Origin: Prevotella sp.
GTDB lineage: Bacteria > Bacteroidota > Bacteroidia > Bacteroidales > Muribaculaceae
Direction: 5' to 3'
Assembly (NCBI GenBank): GCA_023666665.1
Contig: JAMPBN010000001.1
Location: forward strand, 1,059,404 to 1,123,403
DNA: 64,000 nt
Made by a program: the position numbers and the translations under genes. This document shows positions 57,389-64,000 of this stretch, piece by piece. Every line of letters begins with the position of its first letter. Position 1 is the stretch's first letter. The notes under the pieces were generated by a model that was not told where the DNA came from, searched no databases, and was given only the letters and a program-made list of their open reading frames with translations.

Positions 57389-58903
57389 ATGGCAAACAAA
57401 GCATTGCTCGTGATTCTCGACGGATGGGGCATCGGCAACCATTCAAAAGGCGACGTTATCTATCAGACTCCCACGCCCTATTGGGATTCTCTGCTCAAAA
57501 CATATCCTCACTCTGAGCTTCAGGCATCGGGTGAAAACGTCGGTCTGCCCGACGGACAGATGGGCAACTCCGAGGTGGGCCACCTCAACATCGGCGCTGG
57601 TCGCGTAGTGTATCAAGACCTCGTGAAAATCAACAAGGCCATTAAAGACGGCTCAATTCTCAACAATCAAGAAATCAAGAGCGCATTTGAAACTGCAAAG
57701 AACACCGGCTGCGGACTTCACCTGATGGGTCTGACCAGCGACGGCGGCGTGCACTCAAGCCTTGACCACCTTTTTGCTCTTCTCGACATCGCCAAGCACT
57801 ATGGTTTGGAAAAGGTCTATGTTCACTGCTTTATGGACGGCCGCGACACCGACCCGCACAGCGGCAAAGGCTTTATTGAGCAACTTCAGCAGCATATGGC
57901 GCAGTCAACCGGTCAAATCGCCGACATCATTGGCCGCTATTATGCTATGGACCGCGACAAACGCTGGGAGCGTGTCAAGGAAGCTTACGACCTCCTCGTT
58001 GAGGGCAAGGGCGAACAAGCCACCGATATGGTTGCCGCTATGCAGCAGAGCTACGACAACGACGTTACCGACGAGTTCATCAAACCGATTCACAACTCGA
58101 CAGTTGACGGCACCATCAAGCCCAACGACGTTGTTATTTTCTTCAACTACCGCAACGACCGCGCCAAGGAGCTTACCGTAGTTCTTACTCAGCACGATAT
58201 GCCCGAACAGGGTATGCACACCATTCCCGGCTTGCAATACTACTGCATGACTCCCTATGACGCATCGTTTACCGGAGTTCACATTCTCTTCGACAAAGAA
58301 AACGTTGACAACACCCTCGGCGAATATATCTCCAATCAGGGTCTGCATCAACTCCACATCGCCGAAACCGAAAAGTATGCCCACGTTACGTTCTTCTTCA
58401 ACGGCGGACGCGAAGAACCGTATAAGAACGAAGACCGCATCCTCGTTCCCTCGCCCAAGGTTGCCACTTATGACCTCAAGCCCGAGATGAGCGCATATGA
58501 AGTGTGCGACAAGCTCACCGATGCAATTCGCTCTGAGAAATATGACTTTATCGTAGTAAACTACGCCAACGGCGACATGGTGGGTCATACCGGAGTTTAC
58601 GAGGCCATCGAAAAAGCTGTTGTTGCTGTTGATGAGTGCCTTATGTCAACCATCGAAGCCGCTAAAGAAGCCGGCTACGAGGCAATTATCATTGCCGACC
58701 ACGGCAATGCCGATAATGCCATCAACGCCGATGGTACCCCCAACACAGCACACTCGCTTAACCCGGTTCCGTGCGTGTATGTAACCAAGAAAGCTGATGC
58801 ACACGTGGCCAACGGCCGTCTTGCCGACGTGGCTCCCACTATTCTCAAAATCATGGGTCTGCCCCAGCCGAAGGAGATGACCGGAAAAGCCCTCATCTCA
58901 TAA
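57389..58903 (+). CDS. gpmI: 2,3-bisphosphoglycerate-independent phosphoglycerate mutase
   Basis: A 504-aa Mn-dependent glycolytic mutase of the alkaline phosphatase fold. [10 protein letters not shown] (metal Asp11), [19 protein letters not shown] with phosphoserine Ser61, [21 protein letters not shown] and the C-terminal metal cluster [14 protein letters not shown] and [11 protein letters not shown] are all in place. Length is normal. The stop overlaps the tdk start by one base (TAATG), so the two are translationally linked. First gene of a seven-gene run. Confidence 0.97.
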   Translation: MANKALLVILDGWGIGNHSKGDVIYQTPTPYWDSLLKTYPHSELQASGENVGLPDGQMGNSEVGHLNIGAGRVVYQDLVKINKAIKDGSILNNQEIKSAFETAKNTGCGLHLMGLTSDGGVHSSLDHLFALLDIAKHYGLEKVYVHCFMDGRDTDPHSGKGFIEQLQQHMAQSTGQIADIIGRYYAMDRDKRWERVKEAYDLLVEGKGEQATDMVAAMQQSYDNDVTDEFIKPIHNSTVDGTIKPNDVVIFFNYRNDRAKELTVVLTQHDMPEQGMHTIPGLQYYCMTPYDASFTGVHILFDKENVDNTLGEYISNQGLHQLHIAETEKYAHVTFFFNGGREEPYKNEDRILVPSPKVATYDLKPEMSAYEVCDKLTDAIRSEKYDFIVVNYANGDMVGHTGVYEAIEKAVVAVDECLMSTIEAAKEAGYEAIIIADHGNADNAINADGTPNTAHSLNPVPCVYVTKKADAHVANGRLADVAPTILKIMGLPQPKEMTGKALIS

Positions 58904-59529
58904 TGGATCGCAAAGGCAAACTATACTTCCGCTATGGCACAATGGGGTCGGCAAAAACGGCCCTGTTGTTGACCACAGCGTATAACTTTGAGGAGAGAGG
59001 TATGCGCTACGTTTGCCTCAAGCCGATTATTGACACCCGCGAGGAGCGCAACGTTATTCATTCGCGCATCGGCATTGAGCGCGAATGTGAGTGGATAATG
59101 GCCGACACTGACCTCTATCAGCTTGCCCAGAAACTCTGCGAAAAAGCCGGATGCCTGATTGAATGGTTCCTGATTGACGAGGTCCAGTTTCTCACCGCCG
59201 CTCAGGTTGACCAGCTGGCCCGCCTCGTTGACGACTATGGCATCAATGTGATTTGCTACGGACTCCGCACAGACTTCCGCACTCACCTTTTTGAGGGCTC
59301 ACGTCGTCTCTTTGAGATAGCCGATACCATCGACGAAATCAAGAGCACGTGCACTTGCGGACGCAAAACTATTGTCAACGCTCGCCTTGGCGCTAATGGC
59401 GATATGGTGGAAGAAGGCGCACAGGTTGAAATCGGCGGTGACGACAAGTATATCGCCGTGTGTCGCAATTGCTGGCGCAACAAGAAAATTGAACAAGCAC
59501 GCCGTAACGCCCTGCCATTTGACATATGA
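58903..59529 (+). CDS. tdk: Thymidine kinase (type II, zinc-containing)
   Basis: A 208-aa salvage enzyme phosphorylating thymidine with ATP. The P-loop is YGTMGSAKT (about 11-19), a variation of the usual GxMxSGKS with Ala for Gly before Lys. The catalytic Glu and Mg region is FLIDEVQFL, the lasso loop has FEGSRRLFE, and a four-cysteine zinc ribbon is visible as CTCGRK and CRNCW. It overlaps gpmI by 1 nt and the DUF3108 gene by 4 nt. Confidence 0.93.
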   Translation: MDRKGKLYFRYGTMGSAKTALLLTTAYNFEERGMRYVCLKPIIDTREERNVIHSRIGIERECEWIMADTDLYQLAQKLCEKAGCLIEWFLIDEVQFLTAAQVDQLARLVDDYGINVICYGLRTDFRTHLFEGSRRLFEIADTIDEIKSTCTCGRKTIVNARLGANGDMVEEGAQVEIGGDDKYIAVCRNCWRNKKIEQARRNALPFDI

Positions 59530-60287
59530 AACGCCACCTCTCCCTCCTGATTCTTTTGCTTTGGGTCGTCACGGCATTTTGCGGAATCCCCGAATATACC
59601 AACGAGGATCTTTCCTATCGCGTTACGTATAAATGGGGCTTCATTCAGAAGCAAGCCGGTTCGGCAAGCTTCTCGCTCAAGGAGCACGCTGACCACTATT
59701 CGGCTGTGCTTACGGCGCGCACTCAGCCGTGGGCCGACAAAATCTTTCAGGTGCGCGACACTCTTACAGGCACGATGCGCCTCGGAGATATGGCCCCGAC
59801 GCTCTACGTCAAATCTACCCACGAGGGTGGGGAATACCGCCACGACGTTATTAAATACGCCTTTACCGGCGATTTGATGACGGCACAGTGCGAACGCCTC
59901 AAAATCAACAAGAAAGGAGAGCAATCCGTCACCGACACAACGCTTGTTGCCAATCTGCCCGGCACGGATATGCTCAGCGTCTACTATCTGGTGCGCCGCC
60001 TGCCATTTGACACCATGAAAGTCGGCACAATTGCCCGCGCAAGCATCTTTTCAGGCAAGAAAATAGAACAACTTGCCGTTAAATATCTTGGCATCGAAAC
60101 TATTAAGCTCAACGATAGGAAATATCGCTGTTATAAAATTAATTTCACGTTCTCGTCAGAGAGAATGAAAAACTCATCCGCCCCGATGTGGGCGTGGATT
60201 TCTACCGAAGGGCAACGCATCCCCATCAAACTGATTGGCGAACTTCCCATCGGTCAGATTCAAGTACTCTATAATGAACCGAACTAA
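59526..60287 (+). CDS. DUF3108 secreted protein
   Basis: A 253-aa exported protein: signal MKRHLSLLILLLWVVTAFCG (no strict lipobox), then a beta-rich body beginning LSYRVTYKWGFIQKQAGSASF, the hallmark opening of DUF3108 proteins, with KSTHEGGEYR, VYYLVRRLPF and a C-terminal IKLIGELPIGQIQVLY. The family has an LPS-transport or outer-membrane-like beta-taco outline, but its role is unknown. It lies between tdk and the aminopeptidase with ATGA-type coupling upstream. Some in-frame sequence at its end is shared with the start region of the peptidase gene. Confidence 0.82.
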   Translation: MKRHLSLLILLLWVVTAFCGIPEYTNEDLSYRVTYKWGFIQKQAGSASFSLKEHADHYSAVLTARTQPWADKIFQVRDTLTGTMRLGDMAPTLYVKSTHEGGEYRHDVIKYAFTGDLMTAQCERLKINKKGEQSVTDTTLVANLPGTDMLSVYYLVRRLPFDTMKVGTIARASIFSGKKIEQLAVKYLGIETIKLNDRKYRCYKINFTFSSERMKNSSAPMWAWISTEGQRIPIKLIGELPIGQIQVLYNEPN

Positions 60288-60303
60288 GAAACCCAAATAT
60301 TAT

Positions 60304-61515
60304 ATGAAATCAGTCATCACATCTGCCGCAGCTTTGGCCATTGCCCTTGGAGGCTTCGCTCAGGAAACTGCCGACACCACTAAGTCAGCACCGAAAGGAT
60401 TTGTCTTTACCGACGTTATCACCATACCGTCTACTTCAGTCAAGGACCAAAACAAATCAGGTACCTGCTGGAGCTTCTCCGGCACCGGTTTTATTGAAGA
60501 CTACGTGCGCAAAACCAAGGGCGACTCGCTCGACCTCAGCGAAATGTACACCGTTCGTCAGTGCTATCTCGACAAGGCTCGCCGCCACGTGTTGCTCCAA
60601 GGTCACGGCAACGTTGGTGAGGGTGGCAGCATAGTAGATGTGGCCTACGTTATGAGTAATTACGGCGCTATTCCCGAAGAAGCATATAAAGGACTGAACT
60701 ACGGCGAGGCCAAACACGACCACAGCGAACTTGCCCGCGCCATCCGGGCATATATGGGAGCAATCACCGCCGGACGCAAAACCACCACAGCCTGGGAGGA
60801 AGGCCTCACCGGTATTCTCGATGCCTATCTCGGCAAAGTGCCCGAAACGTTTGAATACCAAGGCAAAACTTACACCCCCAAGAGTTTTGCCGAATATCTC
60901 GGTATTAATGAGGAAGAATTCATCGCGTTTACTTCTTTTACTCATCATCCTTACTGGAAACCGTTTGCTCTCGAAGTGTGCGATAACTGGCTCTGGGCTC
61001 CGTATCAAAACGTGCCGCTCGACGTTATGCAGCAGATAATTGACAATGCGCTCGAGAATGGTTATACAGTAAACTGGGCTGCCGACGTGAGCGAGGACAA
61101 CGGCTTCAAATGGAAACAAGGCTACGCAGTGCTCCCCGCAAAGAAAAACGAAGCAAACCTCGAAGGCACGGAACTTTCGCGCTGGGTGAAACTCAGCGAT
61201 GCCGACCGCGAAAAAGAAGCATATAACTTTACCGGCCCGGACGACCTTGTTGAGGTGAACGTGACCCCCGAGGAGCGTCAGCGCATGTTTGAAAACCACG
61301 AAACCACCGACGACCACGGTATGGTAATCGTTGGCACCGCTACCGACCAAACCGGCAACAAGTTCTATAAGGTTAAGAATTCCTGGGATACAAACCACGT
61401 TTACAACGGCTATTTCTACGTCAGCGTTCCTTATCTGCTTGGCAAAACCATGAGCTTTATGGTTCACAAGGATGCCCTGCCCAAGGATGTAAAGAAAAAT
61501 CTTAATATTAAATGA
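60304..61515 (+). CDS. Aminopeptidase C (C1B, bleomycin hydrolase family), exported
   Basis: A 403-aa papain-fold aminopeptidase. The active-site Cys55 is in DQNKSGTCWSFSG with oxyanion Gln49, the catalytic His in DDHGMVIVGTA and the Asn in KVKNSWDTN. The N-terminus MKSVITSAAALAIALGGFAQ is a signal peptide, so it should act outside the cytoplasm, unlike PepC of lactobacilli. ATG 60304 was chosen because it starts the signal peptide; an in-frame ATG at 60274 overlaps the DUF3108 gene. The SPOR lipoprotein gene overlaps the end by 4 nt. Confidence 0.92.
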   Translation: MKSVITSAAALAIALGGFAQETADTTKSAPKGFVFTDVITIPSTSVKDQNKSGTCWSFSGTGFIEDYVRKTKGDSLDLSEMYTVRQCYLDKARRHVLLQGHGNVGEGGSIVDVAYVMSNYGAIPEEAYKGLNYGEAKHDHSELARAIRAYMGAITAGRKTTTAWEEGLTGILDAYLGKVPETFEYQGKTYTPKSFAEYLGINEEEFIAFTSFTHHPYWKPFALEVCDNWLWAPYQNVPLDVMQQIIDNALENGYTVNWAADVSEDNGFKWKQGYAVLPAKKNEANLEGTELSRWVKLSDADREKEAYNFTGPDDLVEVNVTPEERQRMFENHETTDDHGMVIVGTATDQTGNKFYKVKNSWDTNHVYNGYFYVSVPYLLGKTMSFMVHKDALPKDVKKNLNIK

Positions 61516-62027
61516 AAAAACTGCTGATAATCATTGGGGTGTATGGCGTGATGCTGACATCTTGCCGCACCACCGAAGCAAACTATCGCGCTGCCTATGA
61601 GGCGACTAAAGCCTCGCAGGCTGCCGCGCAGTCTGACGACGGTCTGGATGAAAACACGCGCCGAATGCTCAATCTTGACAAAAAGCAGCATCAATACGTT
61701 CATATAATCGGTACTGATACGCTCAATATTACCAACGTATTTGCCGTTATGGAGCAGGGCTCGATACCTGCAGTACCTCAATTCTCGGTTGTGGCCAATG
61801 CTTTTTCGCAGCTTTTTAATGCACAGGCTCTTTTGAAGCGTCTGCAAGAAGCAGGGTTCAAAGACGCGTATATCTTCAAAACAGGAACTCCCGATTATTA
61901 TGTAGCCGCAGGAGGCAGCGATAACGTTGCCGATATTCCCGCAATACGCCGCAAGCTTGAAAAAGCAGGCAATCCCGGTTCACGAGCCGGATTCCCGGCA
62001 ATTGTTCGCGTTCCACGAATGAAATGA
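61512..62027 (+). CDS. SPOR-domain lipoprotein
   Basis: A 171-aa envelope protein. The signal MKKLLIIIGVYGVMLTSCR has its lipobox Cys at 18. A short linker follows and then a C-terminal SPOR-like fold (about 90-171): FSVVANAFSQLFNAQALLKRLQEAGFKDAYIF and YYVAAGG. SPOR domains bind denuded septal peptidoglycan, so it probably sits in the cell wall and may affect division or envelope linkage. It is coupled by ATGA to the aminopeptidase gene, and mlaE begins 4 nt after it. Confidence 0.87.
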   Translation: MKKLLIIIGVYGVMLTSCRTTEANYRAAYEATKASQAAAQSDDGLDENTRRMLNLDKKQHQYVHIIGTDTLNITNVFAVMEQGSIPAVPQFSVVANAFSQLFNAQALLKRLQEAGFKDAYIFKTGTPDYYVAAGGSDNVADIPAIRRKLEKAGNPGSRAGFPAIVRVPRMK

Positions 62028-62031
62028 CACT

Positions 62032-62784
62032 ATGAATCTGTTTACGAAATATATACGCGACCTCGGGCAATATTGCCAACTTATGGGGCGCGTTCTGTCC
62101 ATTCCCGACCGTTGGCGTGAATTTTTCAAACGCACGGTCAATGAGATTTACAAGCTCGGGATTGACTCAATTTTGCTGGTTGTTATTATTTCTATATTCA
62201 TCGGCGCGGTAATAACCATTCAGATGCAGCTCAACATTACCAACCCGCTGCTGCCGGCGTATGCAGTTGGTATGACCACTCGCGAAATCATCTTGCTTGA
62301 GTTCTCATCGTCGATTCTCTGCCTGATTTTGGCCGGCAAGGTCGGCTCAAACATAGCCTCTGAGATCGGCACAATGCGAGTTACTGAACAGATTGATGCT
62401 CTCGACATTATGGGTGTTAACTCCGCCAACTTTCTGATTCTCCCCAAGATTGTCGGTTTTCTGCTGATTATTCCGGTGCTGACGGTTCTGTCAATGGGAA
62501 CTTCGATTCTTGGTGGCCTCGGAATCGCATATTTTACCGATATGATTTCCGTGAGCAAATTCACTTACGGACTTCAGGCATTCTTCAATCCGTGGTATGT
62601 TTGGTACTCCATTATCAAGAGTTTGGTATTCAGCGTAATCATTACCTCAACGGCATCTTATTTCGGATATTACGTGAAAGGTGGTGCCCTTGAAGTCGGC
62701 AAGGCTTCGACTCAAGCCGTGGTCAATTCCTCGATATTGATTCTTTTCTTTGACGTATTGCTCACAAAACTTCTGCTCCAATGA
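62032..62784 (+). CDS. mlaE: MlaE-family ABC transporter permease
   Basis: A 250-aa permease of the Mla/Mkl lipid-transport type with five to six membrane helices. The coupling-helix region SNIASEIGTMRVTEQIDALDIMGVNS (the EQIDAL motif) and the closing VVNSSILILFFDVLLTKLLL are characteristic. It forms the inner-membrane part of a phospholipid transporter keeping the outer membrane asymmetric. It overlaps mlaF by 4 nt. Starts 4 nt after the SPOR gene. Confidence 0.93.
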   Translation: MNLFTKYIRDLGQYCQLMGRVLSIPDRWREFFKRTVNEIYKLGIDSILLVVIISIFIGAVITIQMQLNITNPLLPAYAVGMTTREIILLEFSSSILCLILAGKVGSNIASEIGTMRVTEQIDALDIMGVNSANFLILPKIVGFLLIIPVLTVLSMGTSILGGLGIAYFTDMISVSKFTYGLQAFFNPWYVWYSIIKSLVFSVIITSTASYFGYYVKGGALEVGKASTQAVVNSSILILFFDVLLTKLLLQ

Positions 62785-63557
62785 TTCAGGTACAAAACGT
62801 AACAAAGTCGTTTGACGGCAAAACCATTCTGCACGACGTTTCCTGTGAATTTTTCACAGGAAAGACCAATCTGATTATAGGACAGAGCGGCTCGGGCAAA
62901 ACAGTGTTGATGAAATCAATTGTGGGACTTGTCGACCCGGAGCAAGGCCACATTCTCTTTGACGGCCGCGATGTTATGACTATGAACCGCGCCCAATGCA
63001 AGGAGCTGCGCATGGAGATTGGTATGCTCTTTCAGGGTTCGGCTCTGTTCGATAGCGAAACCGTGCTCGGCAACGTAATGTTCCCGCTGGTGATGTTCTC
63101 TGATATGACACGCGCCGAAATGCGCGACCGTGCTCTTTTTTGTCTTGAGCGCGTGAACCTCAAGGGCTCAGATGGCAAATATCCGGCAGAACTCTCCGGA
63201 GGCATGCAAAAGCGTGTGGCCATTGCCCGTGCCATCGCGTTGAATCCCAAATATCTTTTTTGCGATGAACCCAACTCCGGACTTGACCCGCGCACCTCTA
63301 TTCTGATTGACGAGCTGCTGAGCGACATCACCCACGAATATAACATCACTACCATCATCAATACCCACGATATGAATTCCGTTCTCGGAATCGGGGAAAA
63401 TATCATTTTTCTCAACAAGGGACATAAGGAATGGGTGGGTGTGTCCGATCAGATATATTGCTCTGATAATAAGGCGCTGACCGACTTCGTGTTTGCTACC
63501 AATCTCTTCCAGAAAGTGCGTGAATATGAAGTAAAAAAAGCTCATAAATGCAAATAA
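62781..63557 (+). CDS. mlaF: MlaF-family ABC transporter ATPase
   Basis: A 258-aa cytosolic ATPase partner of MlaE. Walker A is GQSGSGKTVLMKS (about 35-43), signature LSGGMQKRVAIARA (about 141-154), Walker B YLFCDEPNSGLDP and switch His in INTHDMN. Its GGMQKR form is the MlaF/Mkl subclass. The substrate-binding MCE protein MlaD that normally follows is absent here: a DHH-family gene with its own promoter begins 49 nt later. The MlaD part must be elsewhere on the genome. Confidence 0.94.
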   Translation: MIQVQNVTKSFDGKTILHDVSCEFFTGKTNLIIGQSGSGKTVLMKSIVGLVDPEQGHILFDGRDVMTMNRAQCKELRMEIGMLFQGSALFDSETVLGNVMFPLVMFSDMTRAEMRDRALFCLERVNLKGSDGKYPAELSGGMQKRVAIARAIALNPKYLFCDEPNSGLDPRTSILIDELLSDITHEYNITTIINTHDMNSVLGIGENIIFLNKGHKEWVGVSDQIYCSDNKALTDFVFATNLFQKVREYEVKKAHKCK

Positions 63558-63594
63558 ACATTTTGCAGATATAAAGAAATATCACAATTTTTCG

Positions 63595-63602
63595 TAACTT
63601 TG
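63595..63602 (+). promoter_or_regulatory. -7 element of the DHH phosphoesterase gene
   Basis: TAACTTTG, ending 4 nt before the ATG at 63607. Confidence 0.6.
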
Positions 63603-63606
63603 CGAT

Positions 63607-64000
63607 ATGATTTCGCGAATCATAAATGAAAAGGCCGTAAAACAAATCCGCGAACTTCTCGAAGATAGCGAGCGAATTGTAATTACATGTCATCTTACTC
63701 CCGATGGTGACGCAATTGGCTCATCGTTAGGGCTGATGCACACGTTGTCGGCTTTGGGCAAGACCGTTACGGTGGTAACTCCCGATATGGTGCCAAAATC
63801 GCTGATGTTCCTGCCCGGCGCAAAAGACGCCGTTGCTTATACCCGCCACCCTGAATTTGCCGCCAAGCTGCTCAATGAGGCGAATTTGATATTTTGCCTT
63901 GATTTCAACGACAGCAAGCGCGTTGATGAGCTCGAGGGTTCTTTGCTTGCCGCAAAAGCGCCAAAGGTTATGGTTGACCACCATCCTCATCCAGGCGACT
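63607..64000 (+). CDS. DHH-family phosphoesterase, NrnA-like (3' end outside window)
   Basis: An incomplete reading frame of at least 131 codons, cut by the window end. It starts MISRIINEKAVKQIREL and has the first DHH-family metal motif CHLTPDGDAIGSSLGL (about 29-44), then FCLDFN and the DHH signature VMVDHHPHPGD (about 121-131). NrnA-type enzymes degrade very short RNA oligonucleotides and pAp; this assignment is by family. The ATG lies 4 nt after a TAACTTTG element, so the mRNA is probably leaderless. Separate from the gpmI-mlaF unit by 49 nt. Confidence 0.9.
   Translation, partial: MISRIINEKAVKQIRELLEDSERIVITCHLTPDGDAIGSSLGLMHTLSALGKTVTVVTPDMVPKSLMFLPGAKDAVAYTRHPEFAAKLLNEANLIFCLDFNDSKRVDELEGSLLAAKAPKVMVDHHPHPGD

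Noticed and set aside
60457-61467. 336-aa open frame opposite the aminopeptidase C gene
   Set aside because: Fully antisense to a gene with clear active-site motifs; no domain of its own.

Overview
The window looks like chromosome of an anaerobic gut Bacteroidales, most likely a Muribaculaceae-type member. Four things suggest this. Promoters repeatedly match the Bacteroidetes -7 consensus TAnnTTTG (mostly TAACTTTG). Starts lack Shine-Dalgarno sequences. The protein set includes a Bacteroides-type HECLGH dipeptidyl peptidase III, a membrane pyrophosphatase, a SUI1/eIF1 homologue and secreted Ig-like proteins with a YYDLSGR...GIVI...K C-terminal tail. Genes are packed tightly with many ATGA and TAATG junctions.

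Layout. 1-850: remains of a broken NagX/DUF5009-type membrane acyltransferase (a one-base slip in an A8 run plus an in-frame TAG) and, on the other strand, a headless 3' gene fragment. 903-4466 (-): a visibly AT-rich restriction-modification island with two different cytosine-C5 methyltransferases flanking a DUF3883-type nuclease. 4576-11277 (-): a tight cluster of lipoprotein, SUI1, UvrD/RecB-like helicase, pyrophosphatase and lipoprotein. 11439-15177 (+): WecA-like transferase, MazG-like pyrophosphohydrolase, tRNA-Leu, prs and a THUMP-like methyltransferase. 15247-18288 (-): a large secreted Ig-like protein. 18481-20449 (+): a 57-aa membrane peptide and a phosphohexomutase. 20453-23606 (-): sufC-sufD-sufS without sufB. 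23652-25445 (-): DUF5009 acyltransferase, a 15-copy heptanucleotide repeat, ogt and tRNA-Pro. 25564-26886 (-): a DUF5715 protein and a lipoprotein.

26950-40191 (-): twelve genes with no gap above 21 nt. In transcription order they are dxr, rseP, an RlmI-like methyltransferase, DPP III, Sua5/YrdC, a polyprenyl glycosylphosphotransferase, a CLC channel, an RluD-like synthase, fmt, a 78-aa protein, aguA and aguB. 40285-43057 (+): a 42-aa ORF and lutABC for lactate oxidation. 43098-48712 (-): a tripartite RND efflux pump with the outer-membrane factor first. 48765-51395 (-): parC. 51466-51550 (+): tRNA-Ser. 51694-54187 (-): an SLC13/DASS transporter and a porin. 54397-57216 (+): a paralogue of the 15-18 kb secreted protein. 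57389-63557 (+): gpmI, tdk, DUF3108 protein, aminopeptidase C, SPOR lipoprotein, mlaE and mlaF. 63607 to the end: the start of an NrnA-like DHH phosphoesterase.

The most unusual signals are four. (i) The two paralogous secreted-protein genes, 36 kb apart, share promoter and terminator flanks. (ii) A palindrome TTAAC-N4-GTTAA plus a G6-G8 tract lies upstream of both paralogues and of the wecA-like gene. (iii) The R-M island has two methyltransferases and one nuclease. (iv) A GGTTAAG x15 tract puts stops in all six frames between ogt and an acyltransferase gene. Several genes also have a -7 element only 4-9 nt before the ATG, suggesting leaderless or nearly leaderless mRNAs.
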